From positions 248,001 through 312,000 of the forward strand of contig JARUXA010000001.1 in NCBI GenBank assembly GCA_030433805.1: a stretch of 64,000 bases of DNA. Reading direction: 5' to 3'. How positions within the stretch are numbered: position 1 is the first letter of the stretch; the number at the start of each line of letters is the position of its first letter. The position numbers and the translations under genes are program-made. Shown here piece after piece: positions 61,417 through 64,000 of this stretch. This DNA is from Sphingomonas sp. PsM26. GTDB taxonomy: Bacteria > Pseudomonadota > Alphaproteobacteria > Sphingomonadales > Sphingomonadaceae. The notes beneath the pieces are model-generated. The model was given only the letters and a program-made list of their open reading frames with translations, had not been told where the DNA came from and did no database searches.

Positions 61417-62493
61417 ATGGCATCCAGGCAACCGAACCGTCCGCTGCCGATGGCGGCCGATCTCTACGGCGACCTGTACGGCGACGCTTCGGCGAGCCCC
61501 AAGCGCGACTGGCGGGGATATCTGCCGGGGCTGGTGGTGGTGGTGATGGGAACGCTGGCCGCAGGGTTCCTGTCGGATCATTACGGCGTGCCGCTGACGC
61601 TGATGGCGTTGCTGATCGGGCTCGCGCTCAATTTTCTCAGCGCGGATTCGCGGCTGACGCCGGGGCTGGCGTTCGCGTCGCGCTCGCTGCTGCGCTGGGG
61701 GATCGTGCTGGTCGGGGTGCGGATCACCTTCGGGCAGATCGTCGCGCTGGGGCCGGTCGCGTTGCTGTGCGTCGTGGGGATCGTCGTGCTGACGATGGCG
61801 GTGGGGGTGTTCGCGGCGCGGCGGTTCGGGTTCGATACCGCGTTCGGGTTGCTTGCTGGCGGGTCGGTCGCGATTTGCGGCGCGTCCGCCGCGATGGCTC
61901 TGGCGACGACGCTGGGGGAGAAGCGCACGACCCAGGCGCAGCTGACATTGGTGCTGGTCGGCATCTCGGCGATGAGCGCATCGGCGATGATGCTGTACCC
62001 GCTGGTCGCGCATGCGCTCCAGATGAGCGACCTCAAGGCGGGGTTCCTGCTTGGCGCGGCGATCCACGACGTCGCGCAGGCTTTGGGCGCGGGCTATTCC
62101 TACAGCGACGGTGCGGGCGGGATCGCCGCGATCGTCAAGCTAACGCGTGTGGCGTTGCTTGCGCCGGTGCTGGCGGTGGTCGCGGTGGGGCTGGCGCGGT
62201 TCGATCCGAACGGCGGGGCGGGCAAGGCCAAGGGGCCTGGCGTGCCGTGGTTCGTGGTCGGGTTCTTCGTGCTGGCAGGGATCAATTCGTTCGGGGTTAT
62301 TCCGCCGATCGTGGCGACAGGGGCGGAAAAGGCGGCGGCGGCGATGCTTGCGGCGGCGGTGACCGCGACCGCGATCCGCTCACCGCTGGCGCAATTGCTC
62401 GAGGCGGGGCCGAAGCCGTTGCTGGTGATCCTGATTGCTACGGTGGCGGCGTTTGCTTTTGCGCTGGGGGCGGCGGTTTTTCTGATTGGGTGA
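61417..62493 (+). CDS. putative sulfate exporter family protein (YeiH/UPF0324)
   Basis: A 358-residue membrane protein with about ten helices. LPGLVVVVMGTLAAGFLSDH, LLAGGSVAICGASAAMALAT and FLLGAAIHDVAQALGAGYSY are the UPF0324/YeiH motifs. The family (PSE) was named for induction during taurine or cysteate use and is believed to export sulfur oxyanions; direct proof is limited. Its position next to a sulfonate monooxygenase locus fits export of released sulfite or sulfate. Confidence 0.9.
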   Translation: MASRQPNRPLPMAADLYGDLYGDASASPKRDWRGYLPGLVVVVMGTLAAGFLSDHYGVPLTLMALLIGLALNFLSADSRLTPGLAFASRSLLRWGIVLVGVRITFGQIVALGPVALLCVVGIVVLTMAVGVFAARRFGFDTAFGLLAGGSVAICGASAAMALATTLGEKRTTQAQLTLVLVGISAMSASAMMLYPLVAHALQMSDLKAGFLLGAAIHDVAQALGAGYSYSDGAGGIAAIVKLTRVALLAPVLAVVAVGLARFDPNGGAGKAKGPGVPWFVVGFFVLAGINSFGVIPPIVATGAEKAAAAMLAAAVTATAIRSPLAQLLEAGPKPLLVILIATVAAFAFALGAAVFLIG

Positions 62494-62512
62494 GTCCCTC
62501 TCGCCTCATACC

Positions 62513-62608
62513 GCCGTCATGCTGAACTTGTTTCAGCATCCACCCCTCCGCCTGGCCGGTCAGCCAGTGTGGCGCGGTGGACCCTGAAACGAGTTCAGGG
62601 TGACGGCA
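62513..62608. repeat. palindromic repeat, GTCATGCTGAACTTGTTTCA family, copy 3
   Basis: GCCGTCATGCTGAACTTGTT is answered by CTGAAACGAGTTCAGGGTGA. It is related to the copies at 26583 and 28415. It lies between the convergent YeiH-like and LacI genes. Confidence 0.85.
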
Positions 62609-62638
62609 GGGGTATGGGGCGGCCGAAGTGGTGACGGT

Positions 62639-63655
62639 TCAGCGCCTCCCCGCCACCACCCCGGTCGATTCCCGCACCACCAGCTCGAACGGCAACTCGC
62701 GCTGCTCCGCCGGAGCCTCCGCATCGACCGGCGCGAGCAGCAAGTCCGCCGCCTGATACGCCATCTGCCGCGTCGGCTGACGGATTGTGGTGAGCGGGGG
62801 CCAGACGAACCCGGCCATTTCGGTATCGTCGAACCCTGCGACCGACAGCTGCTCGGGCACCTTCAGCCCGCGACGGTGCGCGGTGGTCAGCGCGCCCGCC
62901 GCCATGTCGTCGCTCGACGCGAAGATCGCGGTCGGCGGCTCGGGCAAGTCGAGCAACACCGCCGCCGCCGCCGCGCCCGAGGCGAAGTCGTAGCTGCCCT
63001 CGCGCACCAGCGTGGGATCGAACGCCACGTCCGCCGCCTCCAGCGCGTGCATGTATCCGCGCAACCGCTGTGCGCTCGTCGCATAGCTGGGATGCCCGGC
63101 GATAAAGCCGATCCGGCGATGCCCGAGCGACAGCAGATGCGTGGTCATCACCGCCGCCGCCGCCGCATTGTCGATGAAGGTCGCCGGCCCGAGCGCAGGG
63201 TCGCTCCCCGGCGAGACGCGCACGAACCGCACGCCCCTGCGCGCGAGCAAGTCGAGTACATCGGGATTGTCTGACACTGGCGGAGTGAGGATCAGCCCGT
63301 CGACATGCGTCGCGTCGACCAGACTTTCGAGTTCGTCGAGCAAGGTGGTGGCGTTGCGATCATAAGGCTGCGCGATCATCCGCACCCCGTCGAGCACGCA
63401 GCGGTCGCGGATGCCCGACTGCATCTCATAGACATAATAAGGGCTGGGATTGTCGCAGATCAGCGCGATCTGGAAACTGCGCCGCCCGGCGAGCGAGCGT
63501 GCGGCGGTGCTCGGACGGAACTTCAACTCCGCCACCGCCGCCTGGACGCGCGCGCGGGTTTCCGCGCCGACATAGCGTTCGTTGTTGAGCACGCGTGAGA
63601 CGGTCTTGATCGACACGCCCGACAGTCGCGACACATCCTTGATCGTTACGCGCAA
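62639..63655 (-). CDS. LacI-family transcriptional regulator
   Basis: A 338-residue regulator: N-terminal HTH and hinge (TIKDVSRLSGVSIKTVSRVL, NNERYVGAETRARVQAAVAE) and a periplasmic-binding-like effector domain (FQIALICDNPSPYYVYEMQS, DGLILTPPVSDNPDVLDLLA, IFASSDDMAAGALTTAHRRG, VAGFDDTEMAGFVWPPLTTI). TTG 63655 is the plausible start because the HTH begins six codons later; GGGGG lies about 10 bases upstream. It probably binds the GACAnCGnTGTC sites. A partial match (TGACCCCGGTGTGC, 63688-63701) upstream of its own start suggests autoregulation. Confidence 0.9.
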   Translation of the reverse strand: MRVTIKDVSRLSGVSIKTVSRVLNNERYVGAETRARVQAAVAELKFRPSTAARSLAGRRSFQIALICDNPSPYYVYEMQSGIRDRCVLDGVRMIAQPYDRNATTLLDELESLVDATHVDGLILTPPVSDNPDVLDLLARRGVRFVRVSPGSDPALGPATFIDNAAAAAVMTTHLLSLGHRRIGFIAGHPSYATSAQRLRGYMHALEAADVAFDPTLVREGSYDFASGAAAAAVLLDLPEPPTAIFASSDDMAAGALTTAHRRGLKVPEQLSVAGFDDTEMAGFVWPPLTTIRQPTRQMAYQAADLLLAPVDAEAPAEQRELPFELVVRESTGVVAGRR

Positions 63656-63726
63656 TCCGTGTGCCCCCTGCGGCCGCCCCCCGGGCCTGACCCCGGTGTG
63701 CCGCAGGGCGCGCACGACGGCAACCG

Positions 63727-64000
63727 TTACGCCATGATATTGCGCCCGCGGGCGACGGTCGCCGTATGGCCGATCCGGCCGGCGGGGTTCTTCGCCTTGA
63801 TCGTGTCGACCATGATCCAGTCGTTGCTGACGGTGGCGGGGGTCAGCGTCATCGCCATGTAGCCGCGGCGGCTGGTGTCGCACCACTTCAGTTCGGGGTT
63901 GGCCTTGACCAGCGCGGCGGCGATCACCTTGGGGTCGGTCTTGCTCGCGGCTTCATAGCCGGGCGAGGTGACCGCATGGCCGGCGAACTCGACCCCGGCG
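63727..64000 (-). CDS. alkaline phosphatase D (PhoD)-like, 3' end
   Basis: Only the last 90 codons are present; the gene runs off the right edge. GVEFAGHAVTSPGYEAASKT, then ANPELKWCDTSRRGYMAMTL, TPATVSNDWIMVDTIKAKNP and the ending VARGRNIMA match the C-terminal part of PhoD phosphodiesterases/phosphatases, where LKWCDTSRRGYM is conserved. The LacI gene follows 72 bases downstream on the same strand. Confidence 0.82.
   Translation of the reverse strand, partial: AGVEFAGHAVTSPGYEAASKTDPKVIAAALVKANPELKWCDTSRRGYMAMTLTPATVSNDWIMVDTIKAKNPAGRIGHTATVARGRNIMA

Noticed and set aside
1..64000. CRISPR array, tRNA, rRNA or prophage
   Set aside because: No regularly spaced short direct repeats, tRNA cloverleaf or phage structural genes were seen; the repeated elements are palindromic and dispersed.

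Overview
The window is high-GC DNA from an alphaproteobacterium, most likely a sphingomonad (Sphingomonas or a close relative). The evidence is the protein style throughout, the TonB-dependent receptor, the alphaproteobacterial Rel/SpoT protein, sigma-54-driven flagellar promoters, and several families of dispersed palindromic repeats. No rRNA, tRNA, CRISPR array, prophage or insertion sequence is visible.

Layout. 1-2950: end of a short-chain dehydrogenase (probably acetoacetyl-CoA reductase), a membrane protein and a GNAT-like protein. 3037-20730: flagellar block with motB and motA (minus), the flgBCDEFGHIJKL operon (minus), then a second MotA/MotB-like pair, flgA, flgM, flgN, a stand-alone muramidase-like gene, flhA and fliA (plus). 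Three sequences match the sigma-54 -24/-12 consensus and sit in front of flgB, the second motA and the muramidase-flhA-fliA operon. 20980-31058: housekeeping and transport genes (Ca2+/H+ antiporter, LysR with a bile-acid-symporter-family protein, nucleoside transporter, queuosine-precursor transporter, argB, yggT, folD, marC) and a ParD/ParE-like toxin-antitoxin pair. 31088-35141: a Gtr-like envelope glycosylation cluster. 35386-42998: DUF885 peptidase, DEAD-box helicase, Tat-like SDR, bifunctional Rel/SpoT, a small secreted protein and an HxlR regulator. 43021-47502: cytochrome c maturation genes ccmCDEFGH.

47504-63655 is a sugar-acid and probable sulfosugar catabolic region. The first part is uxuB, uxaC, kdgK and a Gfo/Idh oxidoreductase (glucuronate to KDG-6-phosphate, but without uxuA or eda). 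The second part contains a VOC protein, an SsuD-type FMNH2-dependent sulfonate monooxygenase, an aldo/keto reductase, a second Gfo/Idh protein, a TonB-dependent receptor, an ExuT-like MFS transporter, a YeiH-type putative sulfate exporter and a LacI regulator. Near-identical operator-like palindromes (GACAnCGnTGTC) lie in the three intergenic regions of this second part. Together this looks like an oxidative sulfosugar desulfonation locus of the sulfo-SMO kind (monooxygenase plus AKR), with TonB uptake and an exporter for the released sulfur oxyanion. It is the most interesting proposal in the window and is an inference.

A tandem duplication of about 545 bp lies between the receptor and the MFS gene and carries truncated copies of both gene ends. 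Palindromic repeats interrupt the ccm operon twice, and one of them changes how ccmH begins. The window ends inside a phoD-like alkaline phosphatase gene.
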